From an uncultured Arenicella sp. (GTDB lineage Bacteria > Pseudomonadota > Gammaproteobacteria > Arenicellales > Arenicellaceae): 64,000 nt of DNA. Position numbers and translations under genes: made by a program. The stretch is from positions 120,013 to 184,012 of the forward strand of contig CANMNN010000005.1 of NCBI GenBank assembly GCA_947499305.1, given 5' to 3'. Below the pieces are notes generated by a model. The model saw only the letters and a list, made by a program, of their open reading frames with translations, did no database searches and was not told where the DNA came from. The stretch's first letter is position 1. Each line of letters begins with the position of its first letter. Shown one piece after another: positions 19,437-29,138 of the stretch.

Positions 19437-20261
19437 TTACTGTACGCCCAAGCTTTCGGACACAATTTTGGTGCCGAAATAACCGAGTTGAATCAATAAA
19501 AAGCCACTTATCGTCCAGATTACAGCACTTGAGCCTCTTAAGCCGTGTTTATAGCGTTTGAAGAGTAGCGTTGCAAAGACAAGCCATCCGAGTAGCGCTA
19601 AGATTGTATGATGTTTAAACACGAACGCGTGGCCGAAAATCTGCTGACTAAATACTGAACCTGAAATCAGAGTAAAGCTAAGTACAACAAAGCCAATGCC
19701 AACTAAACGGAACAATAGAAGCTCCATGGTTTGCAAAGGAGGTAAGGCCAGCAGCATGGCTGGATTGGTACGACTCTTGATCTGACGTTCTTGGTAGGCA
19801 TAAAGGAGTGCTTGAATGCTGGCGATGGCTAACACGCAATAAGCAAGAAGTGAGATCACAATATGAGCACTAAAGGCTAGACTTCGGTTTTGGATCGGCG
19901 CCATTTGGTCTCCCCATAATAAAGCGAACGCTAGGCTTAATATTGTAAATGGAAACACTAAAATACCAAGTCGGCGAATCGGCATAATTAATCCGCCTAA
20001 TAAAAACAGTAGCACTAGCATGCCACTCATTAGTACAACCATCGAACTCAAGCTAAGGTTAAGGTTTGAGCCAATAAAACTCACGTCTAATCCATAGGCC
20101 ACATGGCAGGCTGCCGCGAGGCATCCGCATAAAAACGAGATGAATATTTTAAGGTCGCCTCGGTTTTGGGTGTGCTTTACCGATCGAATATACATCGACA
20201 TTAATGCTGTCGCTGCGGCGTACAGTGCAATGGCAAGGATGGCAAAAAGTGAATCGAACAT
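19437..20261 (-). CDS. CcsA/CcmC-type membrane protein (YpjD-like)
   Basis: 274-residue inner-membrane protein of the cytochrome c assembly (CcsA/ResC-like) superfamily, often called YpjD or CorE in gammaproteobacteria. Eight or so hydrophobic helices are visible. The family histidines that could contact haem are in SFSAHIVISLLAY-like (LAFSAHIVISLLAYCVLA) and FKHHTILALLGWLVFA. The tryptophan-rich WWD motif of true haem lyases is not evident, so it may be a regulator or structural protein instead of a haem exporter. It is divergent from ffh, which is a common gammaproteobacterial arrangement. Confidence 0.85.
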   Translation of the reverse strand: MFDSLFAILAIALYAAATALMSMYIRSVKHTQNRGDLKIFISFLCGCLAAACHVAYGLDVSFIGSNLNLSLSSMVVLMSGMLVLLFLLGGLIMPIRRLGILVFPFTILSLAFALLWGDQMAPIQNRSLAFSAHIVISLLAYCVLAIASIQALLYAYQERQIKSRTNPAMLLALPPLQTMELLLFRLVGIGFVVLSFTLISGSVFSQQIFGHAFVFKHHTILALLGWLVFATLLFKRYKHGLRGSSAVIWTISGFLLIQLGYFGTKIVSESLGVQ

Positions 20262-20395
20262 TAGGTTTAGCGTAATTTTTAGGCCACCATTTAACGTAAT
20301 TATCGCTAAAATAGTGACAACAAGAGGTGAGATTTATCGTTACTGGGAGTAGAATATCACACCTAAAATTGCAGCCAATCATTTAAGTTAAGTCT

Positions 20396-21802
20396 ATGTT
20401 TGAACAACTCGGCGATCGCCTTCAAGGAACCCTCAAAAAAATTCGTGGCCAAGCGAGGCTCAGCGAAGAAAATATTTCAGACGCTATGCGCGAAGTGCGT
20501 ATCGCTCTGCTTGAGGCTGACGTGTCCTTGCCAGTGGTGAAGTCGTTCATCACCAAGGTAAAGCAAAAAGCCGTAGGCGTTGATGTGTCGAAGAGCCTGA
20601 ATCCTGGCCAAATGGTGGTTAAGATTGTTCAGGACGAACTTGTTGAGTTGATGGGCGCAGCGAATGATGCCTTGAACCTCGCGCAGACACCGCCGGCCGT
20701 TATCTTGGTTGCCGGCCTTCAAGGTGCAGGTAAGACCACCACGGTTGGTAAACTCGCTAACCTACTAAAAAACCGCGAAGGTAAGCGTGTGATGGTTGCC
20801 AGCGCGGACATCTATCGTCCGGCTGCGATTGAACAACTAAAAACCTTGGCTGATTCCATTGATGTGGCTTTTTGCCAGAGTTCAGCTGATCAAAAAGCCG
20901 TTGATATTGTCGCCAATGCGAAATTAGCCGCCAAAAACGGGGTAATGGACGTATTGATAATCGATACGGCGGGTCGCTTGCATGTTGATGGCGAGCTGAT
21001 GGAAGAGATCAAAGCGGTGCATGCTGCGGCAAATCCGGTTGAGACCCTATTTGTGGTCGATAGTATGACCGGTCAAGACGCCGTGGTAAGTGCTAAGGCT
21101 TTTGACGAGGCATTGCCGCTGACCGGTGTGATTTTGACCAAAACTGACGGCGATGCACGAGGCGGTGCTGCGCTGTCGATTCGTGAAGTTACTGGCAAGC
21201 CCATTAAATTCTTAGGTATCGGAGAAAAGATCGACGGCATCGAAGCCTTCCACCCTGATCGAGTTGCTTCGCGTATCTTAGGCATGGGCGATGTCATGAC
21301 TTTGATCGAGGAAGCCGAACAGAAGGTCGACAAAGAGAAAGCCGAAAAATTAGTTAAGAAGCTCAAGAAAGGTAAGGGCTTTGATTTAGAAGACTATCGT
21401 GACCAAGTTGCGCAAATGAACAACATGGGCGGTATTGAAAGCATGATGGATAAATTGCCAGGTATGGGCAACTTGAATCTGCCGACTGGTGCCATGGGTG
21501 GCATGATGGGAGATATGAACAAAAGTGTTGCGATTATTAACTCGATGACTCCCAAAGAGCGCCAGTTTCCGGCCTTGATTAAAGGTGGTCGTAAAAAACG
21601 CATCGCCATGGGCTCGGGCACTGAGATTCAAGACGTGAATAAGACCTTGAAGCAATTCATGCAGATGCAGAAAATGATGAAGAAAATGGGCGGCAAAGGC
21701 AAGATGGCGAAAATGATGCGAGGCATGGGAGGAATGCCAGGCATGGGCGGCGGTAAGTTTCCACCTGGTGGAATGGGCGGAGGCGGCGGGATGCCGTTTT
21801 AA
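20396..21802 (+). CDS. ffh: Signal recognition particle protein Ffh (SRP54)
   Basis: GTPase that binds signal sequences and 4.5S RNA and delivers ribosomes to FtsY at the inner membrane. 468 residues. N domain to about 90; G domain with GLQGAGKTTTVGKL (P-loop, about 104), DTAGRLH (G3) and TKTDGDARGG (G4/G5 region); methionine-rich M domain from about 300, including SMTPKERQFPALI and the RNA-binding helix GRKKRIAMGSGTEIQDVN. The C-terminus is a Met/Gly-rich tail (GGMPGMGGGKFPPGGMGG). Single gene; ATG 20396. The 4.5S RNA gene is not in this window. Confidence 0.98.
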   Translation: MFEQLGDRLQGTLKKIRGQARLSEENISDAMREVRIALLEADVSLPVVKSFITKVKQKAVGVDVSKSLNPGQMVVKIVQDELVELMGAANDALNLAQTPPAVILVAGLQGAGKTTTVGKLANLLKNREGKRVMVASADIYRPAAIEQLKTLADSIDVAFCQSSADQKAVDIVANAKLAAKNGVMDVLIIDTAGRLHVDGELMEEIKAVHAAANPVETLFVVDSMTGQDAVVSAKAFDEALPLTGVILTKTDGDARGGAALSIREVTGKPIKFLGIGEKIDGIEAFHPDRVASRILGMGDVMTLIEEAEQKVDKEKAEKLVKKLKKGKGFDLEDYRDQVAQMNNMGGIESMMDKLPGMGNLNLPTGAMGGMMGDMNKSVAIINSMTPKERQFPALIKGGRKKRIAMGSGTEIQDVNKTLKQFMQMQKMMKKMGGKGKMAKMMRGMGGMPGMGGGKFPPGGMGGGGGMPF

Positions 21803-21833
21803 TCCCTAGACTTAACCTTTACTTTGACCACGA

Positions 21834-21865
21834 TAGGCAATCGCATTTTTAGTACCTATTGCCTA
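21834..21865. terminator. Hairpin between convergent ffh and LytTR gene
   Basis: TAGGCAAT (21834-21841) pairs with ATTGCCTA (21858-21865) across a 16-nt loop. There is no good U-tract, so this is a weak candidate for ending either convergent transcript. Confidence 0.35.
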
Positions 21866-21980
21866 CTTAGGTCGTTAGGTTGCCGCTTTGTTTTCCACGT
21901 GAGCTAAGCTAGGTTATGTGCAATAGCTAGCTCATGCGTCTGTGCCTTGCGATCTAACCAAGATCGTTACTAATTGAAGC

Positions 21981-22685
21981 CTAAAAACTCAGCAATTTCT
22001 TTAGCTCCACCGCATTGCGCCGACTTACTTCGATCATTTGTTTGTCGTTCATGGTTAGTTCATAGCCATCGCCAATGCTCTCATTGATCGAACTGATTTC
22101 GTTTAGGTTAACGATAAATTGGCGATTCGCACGAAAGAAACCGGCTCTAGGTAATCTCGCCTCAATTGCACTTAAGCCCTTTTTAATGAAAGGCTTATGG
22201 CTATCGAAAAAAACTCTCGTATGGTTTTTGCAACTTTCAAAATAGTGCACTTGCTTTAAGGAGACCAGGTGGCAATCGTCCCCGTCTTTTATGAAAATTT
22301 TGCTGTTCATATCAAACGTTTCTAATGCTTCAACCTGATTATTAACACTTAACTTTTCAATTGCGATCGCTAAGCGTTCAGGCGAGATTGGTTTGAGTAG
22401 GTAGTCAACCGGATTATAATCAAAGGAGCGATAGGCGTACTCGGAATACGCAGTGGTAAAGATAACTTGAGGGGTATAATCGAGTTCATCAAGCAGTTCA
22501 AAACCACTGCGCCCAGGCATGTGAATATCTAGAAACAATACATCAGGGCGTTGTTCAGCAATGATTTTTAACGCAGAGTCCGGATGGTCTGCAGCGTCTA
22601 TTAAATCTAGCTGTTTAAAATCACTTAACATTCTCACCAGCCCTTCTCTGGCTAGGCGTGAGTCTTCAACTACAATTGCTTTCAC
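21981..22685 (-). CDS. LytTR-family response regulator
   Basis: 234-residue regulator: receiver domain (residues 1-115; acidic pocket near VVEDSRLAR, phosphoacceptor Asp53 in FLDIHMPG, TTAYSEYA, KPI lysine) followed by a LytTR DNA-binding domain (about 135-234; FIKDGDDCHLVSLKQVHYFESCKNHTRV split across strands, then FFRANRQFIVNLNEI and SRRNAVELKKLL). LytTR proteins bind pairs of short direct repeats. Start is GTG at 22685 with AGAG upstream. It lies 52 bp after the kinase gene in the same direction and is almost certainly its partner. Targets are unknown; no adjacent transporter or murein gene suggests one. Confidence 0.93.
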   Translation of the reverse strand: MKAIVVEDSRLAREGLVRMLSDFKQLDLIDAADHPDSALKIIAEQRPDVLFLDIHMPGRSGFELLDELDYTPQVIFTTAYSEYAYRSFDYNPVDYLLKPISPERLAIAIEKLSVNNQVEALETFDMNSKIFIKDGDDCHLVSLKQVHYFESCKNHTRVFFDSHKPFIKKGLSAIEARLPRAGFFRANRQFIVNLNEISSINESIGDGYELTMNDKQMIEVSRRNAVELKKLLSF

Positions 22686-22737
22686 TTTTATCTCTAATGT
22701 GGTTTGTCTATTACGGTGGTGTTGCGCACTGAGGGTT

Positions 22738-23970
22738 CTATGATTGAGGAATTTTTACGTTTACGATGAAACGATTATCTTCAACTTTCGTGTCTAACGA
22801 CCCTTGGCCTGAATACAGCAAGTCTAGTCTTTGCGCGATATTGATCAAGCCGATCCCTGATTCATTATCCTTTGGTGCCTTTGATCTTGATTCGTGATCA
22901 GGGGGTAGGTTGTTGCTTACTTCTAGTCGTAAGGCTTGATCCTCGAGCTGAGCACTTACTGATATTGTGCCGCCCTCGCGGATATTGTCGATGCCATGTT
23001 TCACGGCATTTTCAAGAAGCATTTGCAACACCATTGGAGGCAGAGTGCACTTATTGAGTTTGTGCGGTACGTCTAGGCTAAATTCTAAGCGCTCTTCAAA
23101 CTGAATTTGAATCAAATCTATGTATGAACGACTTATATCTAGCTCTTCAATTAGAGGAACTAGATCGTTTTTTGAGCTATCAAGTGAGTATCGAAGCACA
23201 CCGGAAAGAGACATGAGCATTTTTTCCGCATTATCAGCATCTTCATGAATCATGAACCGGATGTTGTTCAGTGCGTTAAACAAGAAATGCGGATTTAGCT
23301 GGTTCGATAAGCTGCTTAGTTCGGCTTCTTTAAGACTGTTTTGCAGGCGTAGATTGTCTACCTCTATTTGCTTGGTCTTACGTCGACTTGTAATGCCGAT
23401 ATAAAGCATTGTCCAAACAAGGAGGTAGAAAAAGGTGATAAACCAGTTGCTAAAAAAGAACTCGCTAAAAACTCCGACAGAAGAAATTCCCGGAGTGAAG
23501 GTTCCTCTAAATCGATAAAAATCGTCAAAGTAGAACGCCATTGAAAGCACGGTCATGATGACCACTATTACAAAGCTAAAAAATAGCGAGCAGCCAAACC
23601 CTTTCAATAAAATGTTCAGGTGAGGCTGTGTTTCCCAATGTGCTTTTTTATATTGGCTACGAATGAGTAGGCCAGCATAGAAAAAGCCTAATCCCCAGCT
23701 CAGGTAAGCTAACGAAAAGAAGCCCCATATCGACTCAAAATTGGATAACGAATTTATTACTGTATCGAGCACCAGTATTAGAGCTATGCCTCCAATATGG
23801 TAACTCCAAAATTCGCTATCGGCTTTGTGTAAATCGTCACTTTTAAACGACTCTTCAATACTTTTCAGAAACTCTTTAAATGCGAGCCATTGTTCCTGTA
23901 CCTTGGGTTTTTCTCCGATACCCTTAAGCTGAGAAAGAAGCCTGTCGAACAAAGTCGTTTTGGCGCTCAT
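22738..23970 (-). CDS. LytS/YehU-type sensor histidine kinase
   Basis: 410-residue inner-membrane kinase of the His_kinase (PF06580) class that pairs with LytTR regulators. N-terminal cytosolic segment to about 50, four hydrophobic helices (about 53-195; HIGGIALILVLDTVINSL, LSWGLGFFYAGLLI, LFFSFVIVVIMTVLSM, WFITFFYLLVWTMLYIGI), then the phosphoacceptor motif SNQLNPHFLFNALNNIRF and a HATPase domain (VLQMLLENAVKHGI N-box; SGIGLINIAQRL G-box). No extracellular sensor domain, so the signal is probably sensed in or near the membrane. The ATG overlaps the stop of the upstream small gene by one base, so translation is coupled. Confidence 0.93.
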   Translation of the reverse strand: MSAKTTLFDRLLSQLKGIGEKPKVQEQWLAFKEFLKSIEESFKSDDLHKADSEFWSYHIGGIALILVLDTVINSLSNFESIWGFFSLAYLSWGLGFFYAGLLIRSQYKKAHWETQPHLNILLKGFGCSLFFSFVIVVIMTVLSMAFYFDDFYRFRGTFTPGISSVGVFSEFFFSNWFITFFYLLVWTMLYIGITSRRKTKQIEVDNLRLQNSLKEAELSSLSNQLNPHFLFNALNNIRFMIHEDADNAEKMLMSLSGVLRYSLDSSKNDLVPLIEELDISRSYIDLIQIQFEERLEFSLDVPHKLNKCTLPPMVLQMLLENAVKHGIDNIREGGTISVSAQLEDQALRLEVSNNLPPDHESRSKAPKDNESGIGLINIAQRLDLLYSGQGSLDTKVEDNRFIVNVKIPQS

Positions 23971-24230
23971 TATAAGATCTCAATCGCTGCATCGATTATG
24001 GTATTCAAAGACTCTTTAGTGATAATAAGGGACTCTTCTACGACCATTTTTGTATGAAAAATTAGCCTAGATGCTGAGCTAGGCAAGCCATTTGAATGCA
24101 TATTGCTTACTCCAGTAGATTGCTTGCTCGGTGCTTTGCGATCAACTCCTTGAAAAGCTGTGTGCACGGTTAAGCTGCATGCCAGTGTTAGCAAAATGGC
24201 GAATACTAGATGTGTTTGTTTACTTGTCAT
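23970..24230 (-). CDS. Small exported peptide encoded ahead of the LytS-type kinase
   Basis: 86-residue protein with no family I recognise. Residues about 8-26 (LVFAILLTLACSLTVHTA) form a signal peptide or possible lipoprotein signal (TLAC, a weak lipobox). The mature part is short, Ser/Lys-rich and ends in an amphipathic stretch. The stop codon overlaps the kinase ATG by one base (TAATG), which strongly supports real, coupled translation, and it is the promoter-proximal gene of the three-gene unit. It could be an accessory sensor protein, a periplasmic regulator of the kinase, or a signal precursor; sequence does not decide. Confidence 0.6.
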   Translation of the reverse strand: MTSKQTHLVFAILLTLACSLTVHTAFQGVDRKAPSKQSTGVSNMHSNGLPSSASRLIFHTKMVVEESLIITKESLNTIIDAAIEIL

Positions 24231-24448
24231 ACCTGGCTACCAATTCATCGCTGTTTGTTGATAGGGTGAGTTTGTCACAGCCGACTGTCAAGTTGTAGTA
24301 AAGGTGCCGAAAGGCGATATTTAATGACAAATGGTAGAATTTTGGGTTTGAAGGCGTTGCGAAGCAATCAGGTATTCGGCGTTTATTCGTGCCATGCTTG
24401 CTGGAAAAGGAGTTTTTGCCTTAACCTTTTGCGTTTCAACGAAGAATG

Positions 24449-24474
24449 CCCGAACAAGTGAACTCTTGTTCGGG
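24449..24474 (-). terminator. Hairpin downstream of fhs
   Basis: CCCGAACAAG and CTTGTTCGGG form a perfect 10-bp stem with a 6-nt loop, 34 bp past the fhs stop codon. On the minus strand it is followed by a moderately U-rich stretch (CATTCTTCGTT), so termination is plausible but not textbook. Confidence 0.6.
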
Positions 24475-24507
24475 TCGCTTGATGACTCAATTGCTCAGAG
24501 CTTAGAT

Positions 24508-26184
24508 TTAGAATAAACCGTCGATTTGGCCTTCGCCATTAATATGGATTGCCTCGGCTGAAGGTACACTTGGTAGCCCCGGCATAGTCATAATCTCACC
24601 GCAAATCGCGATCACGAAACCTGCACCCGCTGCTAGTCGAACTTCTCGAACGGGCAATGAATGATTATCGGGAGCGCCTCGCATGTTTGGGTCAGTGGTG
24701 AAGCTATATTGGGTTTTCGCCATGCATATGGGTAGGTCACCGTAGCCTTGTGCCTCCCATTGCCGTAATTGATCGCGGATTTTTTTATCGGCTAAAACCT
24801 CATCAGCGCGATAAATGCGTTTGGCAATTGTTTCAATTTTTTCAAACAAGCCCATGTTGTCTGGGTATATTGGCGCAAAGCTTGCCATGTCGGCGTCGGC
24901 TATTTCGGCAACGCGTGTGGCAAGCGCTTTAGAACCCTCGGAGCCAAATTCCCAGTGCTTAGACAAAATCGCTTCCGCTCCCTGCGCAGCAACAAATTCC
25001 TTGATTGCGTCAACTTCGGCATCGGTATCGCTAACAAAATGGTTAATCGCTACAACGACCGGCACTCCAAACGATTTTAGGTTTTCGATATGCCGGCCAA
25101 GGTTTGGGCAACCGTCTTGAACTGCTTTAACATTTTCAGCGCCCAAATCTGCTTTGGCGACGCCACCATTCATCTTCATCGCGCGGACCGTTGCTACGAG
25201 CACCACAGCGCTTGGTGATATGCCGGCTTTGCGGCATTTGATGTTTAAGAATTTTTCAGCGCCTAAATCCGCTCCAAAACCAGCTTCAGTAACAACATAG
25301 TCGGCCAATTTAAGCGCAGTAGTTGTTGCTACAACCGAGTTGCAGCCGTGCGCGATATTGGCGAATGGGCCACCGTGCACGAATGCCGGGTTATTCTCGA
25401 GTGTTTGCACTAAGTTTGGTTGCATCGCTTGTTGTAATAGAACTGTCATTGCGCCATCGGCCTTAATGTCGCGCGCATAAATCGGGCTCTTGTCACGGCG
25501 ATAGGCCACAATGATGTCGCCCAAACGTTTTTCCAAATCAGCAAGGTCTTTTGATAAGCAAAGAATTGCCATCACCTCGGACGCTACTGTGATGTCAAAG
25601 CCTGTTTGGCGTGGGGCACCGTTGCTGACGCCACCGAGGCTAGTCACCACGTCGCGCAGTGCACGGTCGTTCATGTCCATCACGCGGCGCCAGGTTACTC
25701 GGCGTTGATCAATCTCTAGCGCATTGCCCCAATAGATATGGTTGTCAATCATGGCGGACAATAAATTATGCGCTGAGGTGATGGCATGGAAGTCGCCAGT
25801 AAAGTGCAGATTCATGTCCTCCATTGGCACTACTTGCGCTTTCCCGCCGCCGGCCGCACCGCCTTTCATACCAAAGCATGGGCCCAAAGAAGCTTCGCGA
25901 ATACATATTGCAGTCTTCTTGCCGATAGCATTTAGGCCATCGCCCAAGCCAACGGTTGTGGTGGTTTTACCCTCGCCAGCCGGCGTAGGATTAATCGCTG
26001 TGACTAAAATTAATTTGCCATCTTGCTTGCTTTGTTGATCAGCAATGAACTCAGCAGTAACCTTGGCTTTATCATGACCAAATGGCAAAAGATGCTCATT
26101 TGGTATTCCGAGTTTAGCGCCAATTTCTTGAATTGGCTTTTTGTTCGCTTCGCGTGCGATTTCAATGTCGGTTTTATAGGCCAT
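24508..26184 (-). CDS. fhs: Formate--tetrahydrofolate ligase
   Basis: ATP-dependent ligase joining formate and THF to 10-formyl-THF; reversible, so it can recover ATP from methyl groups oxidised through the folate pathway. 558 residues from ATG 26184, preceded by GAGGA 8 bases upstream; an in-frame TTG at 26199 overlaps that ribosome-binding site and is rejected. Motifs: [19 protein letters not shown] (P-loop region, about 60-78), [31 protein letters not shown], and the C-terminal [17 protein letters not shown]. It is divergent from the DMG dehydrogenase-like gene, which, like SoxBDAG, feeds methylene-THF into the same pool. FolD is not in this window. Confidence 0.97.
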   Translation of the reverse strand: MAYKTDIEIAREANKKPIQEIGAKLGIPNEHLLPFGHDKAKVTAEFIADQQSKQDGKLILVTAINPTPAGEGKTTTTVGLGDGLNAIGKKTAICIREASLGPCFGMKGGAAGGGKAQVVPMEDMNLHFTGDFHAITSAHNLLSAMIDNHIYWGNALEIDQRRVTWRRVMDMNDRALRDVVTSLGGVSNGAPRQTGFDITVASEVMAILCLSKDLADLEKRLGDIIVAYRRDKSPIYARDIKADGAMTVLLQQAMQPNLVQTLENNPAFVHGGPFANIAHGCNSVVATTTALKLADYVVTEAGFGADLGAEKFLNIKCRKAGISPSAVVLVATVRAMKMNGGVAKADLGAENVKAVQDGCPNLGRHIENLKSFGVPVVVAINHFVSDTDAEVDAIKEFVAAQGAEAILSKHWEFGSEGSKALATRVAEIADADMASFAPIYPDNMGLFEKIETIAKRIYRADEVLADKKIRDQLRQWEAQGYGDLPICMAKTQYSFTTDPNMRGAPDNHSLPVREVRLAAGAGFVIAICGEIMTMPGLPSVPSAEAIHINGEGQIDGLF

Positions 26185-26614
26185 GCTGTTTGTCCTCAAA
26201 ATGGTAGGTGTGTCTTATCTATGCGCTTCCTGTTTCAGTCTTAGTATTACCTTATTGTTTCGAGGCCATAATGACTCAAACTATCTATAATTCAAAAAAT
26301 GATAAAATTATTCTTAATATATCAGTATTGTAATTCTCTAACTTAGTGTCAATCTTGTGTCTATGCGACCATGACATCGTTATTTCGAGCGTTTTCAATC
26401 GGCGCTTACTGCTTGTGGAGCAAAATCAGTCTAATCAACAAAATGCCCTCTGCAAATGGCTAAGATTGTTGAGGTCGTTTTTAGGCAAATTGGCATAGAG
26501 ACTTTGTCGTAGATTTGACTCAAATAAAGTGTGATCGACAAATTGCACATAGCTCCGCTTTTTAGAACAGCAACCGTTTTTGAGAGCAAGAACAGTTTTG
26601 GAGAAGTAAGAAGA
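26185..26614. other. Divergent promoter region fhs / DMG dehydrogenase-like gene
   Basis: 430 bp, markedly A/T-rich near 26280-26340, with no gene. An odd palindrome ATTTGACTCAAAT (26513-26525, 6-bp arms, one central base) lies about 90 bp before the plus-strand gene. A wider inverted pair TTTGTCG/CGACAAA sits at 26503-26509 and 26536-26542. Either could be an operator; no known consensus was matched. No riboswitch fold was recognised. Confidence 0.45.
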
Positions 26615-29107
26615 ATGAAAACCCATGTTAAAGCTTTAGTCGTTGGCGGCGGCGCCGTTGGTGCGGGGATCGCATATCACTTAGCCAAATATGGTTGGGA
26701 AGACATAATGCTGGTCGAACGAGACGAACTCACTTCGGGTTCGACGTGGCATGCCGCTGGCTTGTTGCCTTTGTTCAACATGGGTTATGCCACTTCACAT
26801 TTGCATGATTACTCAGTCAATTTTTATAAAACGTTGGAAGCTGAGACTGGACTGAACGCGGGCTTTTCAGTTGTCGGAAATCTTCGTATGGCGCAAACCA
26901 AAGAACGTATGGATGAATATATGCTCTATGGTTCTACGGCTGAATCGGTTGGTATTGAATACCATCATATGTCGCCTGCTCAGATTAAAGAGCGTTGGCC
27001 GCTAATCAATACTAGTGATTTGGAGGGCGCGATTTATCATCCAGGCGATGGCTATATCAACCCCGCTGACGTAACAATGGCAATGGCTAAGGGAGCCCGC
27101 CAGCGTGGCGTATCAATTGAGCGAAAGTGGCAAGTTGATGCTTATCAATGGATGGGGTCTGAGTGGAAAGTCACTCTAACAAAGATGATCGATCAGGGTG
27201 GAAACCTAGTTCCTTCGGAAGAGCAGCGTCACGTTTTCGCTGAGCATGTGGTTACCGCAACAGGCAATCATGCGCAAAGAACGGCGCAACTATTGGGCAT
27301 CAAAATGCCCGCGATCGTTGTCGAGCATCAATTTATTGTCACTGAACCCGATGCTGAATTAGTTAAGTGGCGCGAGGCGGGTAATCCTGAACACCCAGTT
27401 ATTCGTGATGCCGATGCACAGAGTTATGTGCGTGAAGAACGAGGCGGCTGGATTCTTGGCGTTTATGAAAAGAACGCACCCGCTCGATTTGAGTATGGTG
27501 TGCCCGATAGCTTTCGCGCTGACTTATTTCCTCTCGCGCTTGATCGAATAGAAGATCAATACATGGCCATGATTCATCGCATGCCGAGTTGCGAAAACAG
27601 CGGTCTGAAAGACGATTACAATGGTCCAATTTGCTACACCCCTGATGGCAATCCTCTGGTTGGCCCAGCGCCTGGCTTACGAAATATGTGGTTAGCCGAG
27701 GGCTTTAGTTTTGGCATTACTGCAGCCGGTGGAGTGGGCAACTACTTAGCGCAAATGATGGTCGGAGGCGAAGCCGAAATTGACATGGCATCACTCGACC
27801 CTAAGAGGTATGGCGATTGGATTACGACCGAATATGGCGCGCGTAAAAACGAAGAATGCTACGACCACGTTTATATCTTGCATCATCCAGATGAAGAGCG
27901 TGAAGCCTGTCGGCCACTTAGAACATCCCCTGCCTATGATCGGCAAAAAGCCGCTGGCGCGCAGTTCGGCCAAGTTAATGGTTGGGAGCGTCCTAACTAC
28001 TATGCTCCCACTGATTTTAGTGATCATGATTCGCGCTCTTTTCGACGAGGGAGCTGGTGGCAATATGCGGTAGAGGAGGCGAAAGCGGTTCGTGAGAATG
28101 TTGGTCTTGTTGATGCAACTGCGTTCACCAAACATGTTGTCAAGGGGCCTGGAGCGACGGAGTTCTTAGATTGGTTTACTTGCAACAAGCTACCGAAGGT
28201 CGGCCGCATTAATCTCACTTACGCTTTGACCAACGCTGGTACAACTCGAACAGAGTACACGATTGTTCGCCGCGCTGAGCATGAATACTATTTGGTCTCA
28301 GCCGGCGCTTGGTCCGCCTATGATGCCGACTACCTGCGCAAAGCCGCGGAAGATAAAGCCGGTGAATTTGGATACATCGAGATTCAAGACGTTACTACTC
28401 AGTGGGGCGTGTTCGCGATTGCTGGGCCGAATTCACGCAAAGTACTTAATAAGTTGATCCGTGATGCCGAGCCAGAAACTGCGCTCTCAAATAAGCGCTT
28501 CCCTTGGTTATCAGCTCGTTCGATTGAGTTGGCGATGTGTCCGGTGGAGGCAATCCGAGTCGCCTATACCGGCGAGCTCGGGTGGGAGCTGCATCACCCG
28601 ATTGAGATGCAAAATTATTTGTACGATCAGTTGGTGGCAGCTGGTGCTGAATTTAATATGAGGCTAGTCGGCGCTCGCGCGCAAAATTGGTTACGTCAAG
28701 AGAAGTCCTATAGAGCTTTCGGAACAGAGCTTGGAAGAGACGCAACACCGGCTGAAGCTGACCTCCCTCGATTTATCGATCTGAACAAAGAGTTTCATGG
28801 TAAGCAGACAATGCTAGATACCGGCGTTCGTTGGAAGTGTGTGACCGTATTGATTGATGGCCCTAGTGATGCTGACCCATGGGGGCGTGAAGCCCTTTAT
28901 GATGGCGATGCAAAAATTGGTCGCCTAACTTCCGGCGGTTACTCCGTGGCGTTCGAAAAGAGTATTGGTATGGGTTATGTTTCACCCGAACTCGCGGTTG
29001 TCGGTCAACGTTTAAAAGTTAAAATGTTGGGCGAGCTCTGGGATGCTGAAGTCGTTGAAGATAGCCCTTACGACCCAAGCAATGCCTGTATTCGAGTTGA
29101 TGCATGA
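26615..29107 (+). CDS. Dimethylglycine/sarcosine dehydrogenase-like flavoprotein with GcvT domain
   Basis: 830-residue single-chain enzyme that probably oxidatively demethylates an N-methylglycine (dimethylglycine or sarcosine) and passes the C1 unit to THF. The N-terminal FAD-binding DAO domain starts LVVGGGAVGAGIAYHLAKYG; GSTWHAAGL carries the histidine (about residue 46) that is covalently linked to FAD in mammalian DMGDH. A linker domain follows at about 390-440, then a C-terminal GcvT folate domain (about 445-825; VDATAFTKHVVKGPGA, VAYTGELGWELH, LRQEKSYRAFGTELGRD). ATG 26615 follows GGAGAAGTAAGAAGA; a longer frame from 26531 adds 28 unconserved residues. The genes around it concern folate C1 and sarcosine. 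The exact N-methyl substrate is not certain. Confidence 0.9.
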   Translation: MKTHVKALVVGGGAVGAGIAYHLAKYGWEDIMLVERDELTSGSTWHAAGLLPLFNMGYATSHLHDYSVNFYKTLEAETGLNAGFSVVGNLRMAQTKERMDEYMLYGSTAESVGIEYHHMSPAQIKERWPLINTSDLEGAIYHPGDGYINPADVTMAMAKGARQRGVSIERKWQVDAYQWMGSEWKVTLTKMIDQGGNLVPSEEQRHVFAEHVVTATGNHAQRTAQLLGIKMPAIVVEHQFIVTEPDAELVKWREAGNPEHPVIRDADAQSYVREERGGWILGVYEKNAPARFEYGVPDSFRADLFPLALDRIEDQYMAMIHRMPSCENSGLKDDYNGPICYTPDGNPLVGPAPGLRNMWLAEGFSFGITAAGGVGNYLAQMMVGGEAEIDMASLDPKRYGDWITTEYGARKNEECYDHVYILHHPDEEREACRPLRTSPAYDRQKAAGAQFGQVNGWERPNYYAPTDFSDHDSRSFRRGSWWQYAVEEAKAVRENVGLVDATAFTKHVVKGPGATEFLDWFTCNKLPKVGRINLTYALTNAGTTRTEYTIVRRAEHEYYLVSAGAWSAYDADYLRKAAEDKAGEFGYIEIQDVTTQWGVFAIAGPNSRKVLNKLIRDAEPETALSNKRFPWLSARSIELAMCPVEAIRVAYTGELGWELHHPIEMQNYLYDQLVAAGAEFNMRLVGARAQNWLRQEKSYRAFGTELGRDATPAEADLPRFIDLNKEFHGKQTMLDTGVRWKCVTVLIDGPSDADPWGREALYDGDAKIGRLTSGGYSVAFEKSIGMGYVSPELAVVGQRLKVKMLGELWDAEVVEDSPYDPSNACIRVDA

Positions 29108-29138
29108 GTAACAAGCTTTTAGATATAGACATTAAAAA

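Noticed and set aside
24323..24460. 45-codon cysteine-containing open frame between the small exported protein gene and fhs
   Set aside because: No ribosome-binding site, and its 3' end runs into the fhs terminator hairpin; coding is unsupported.
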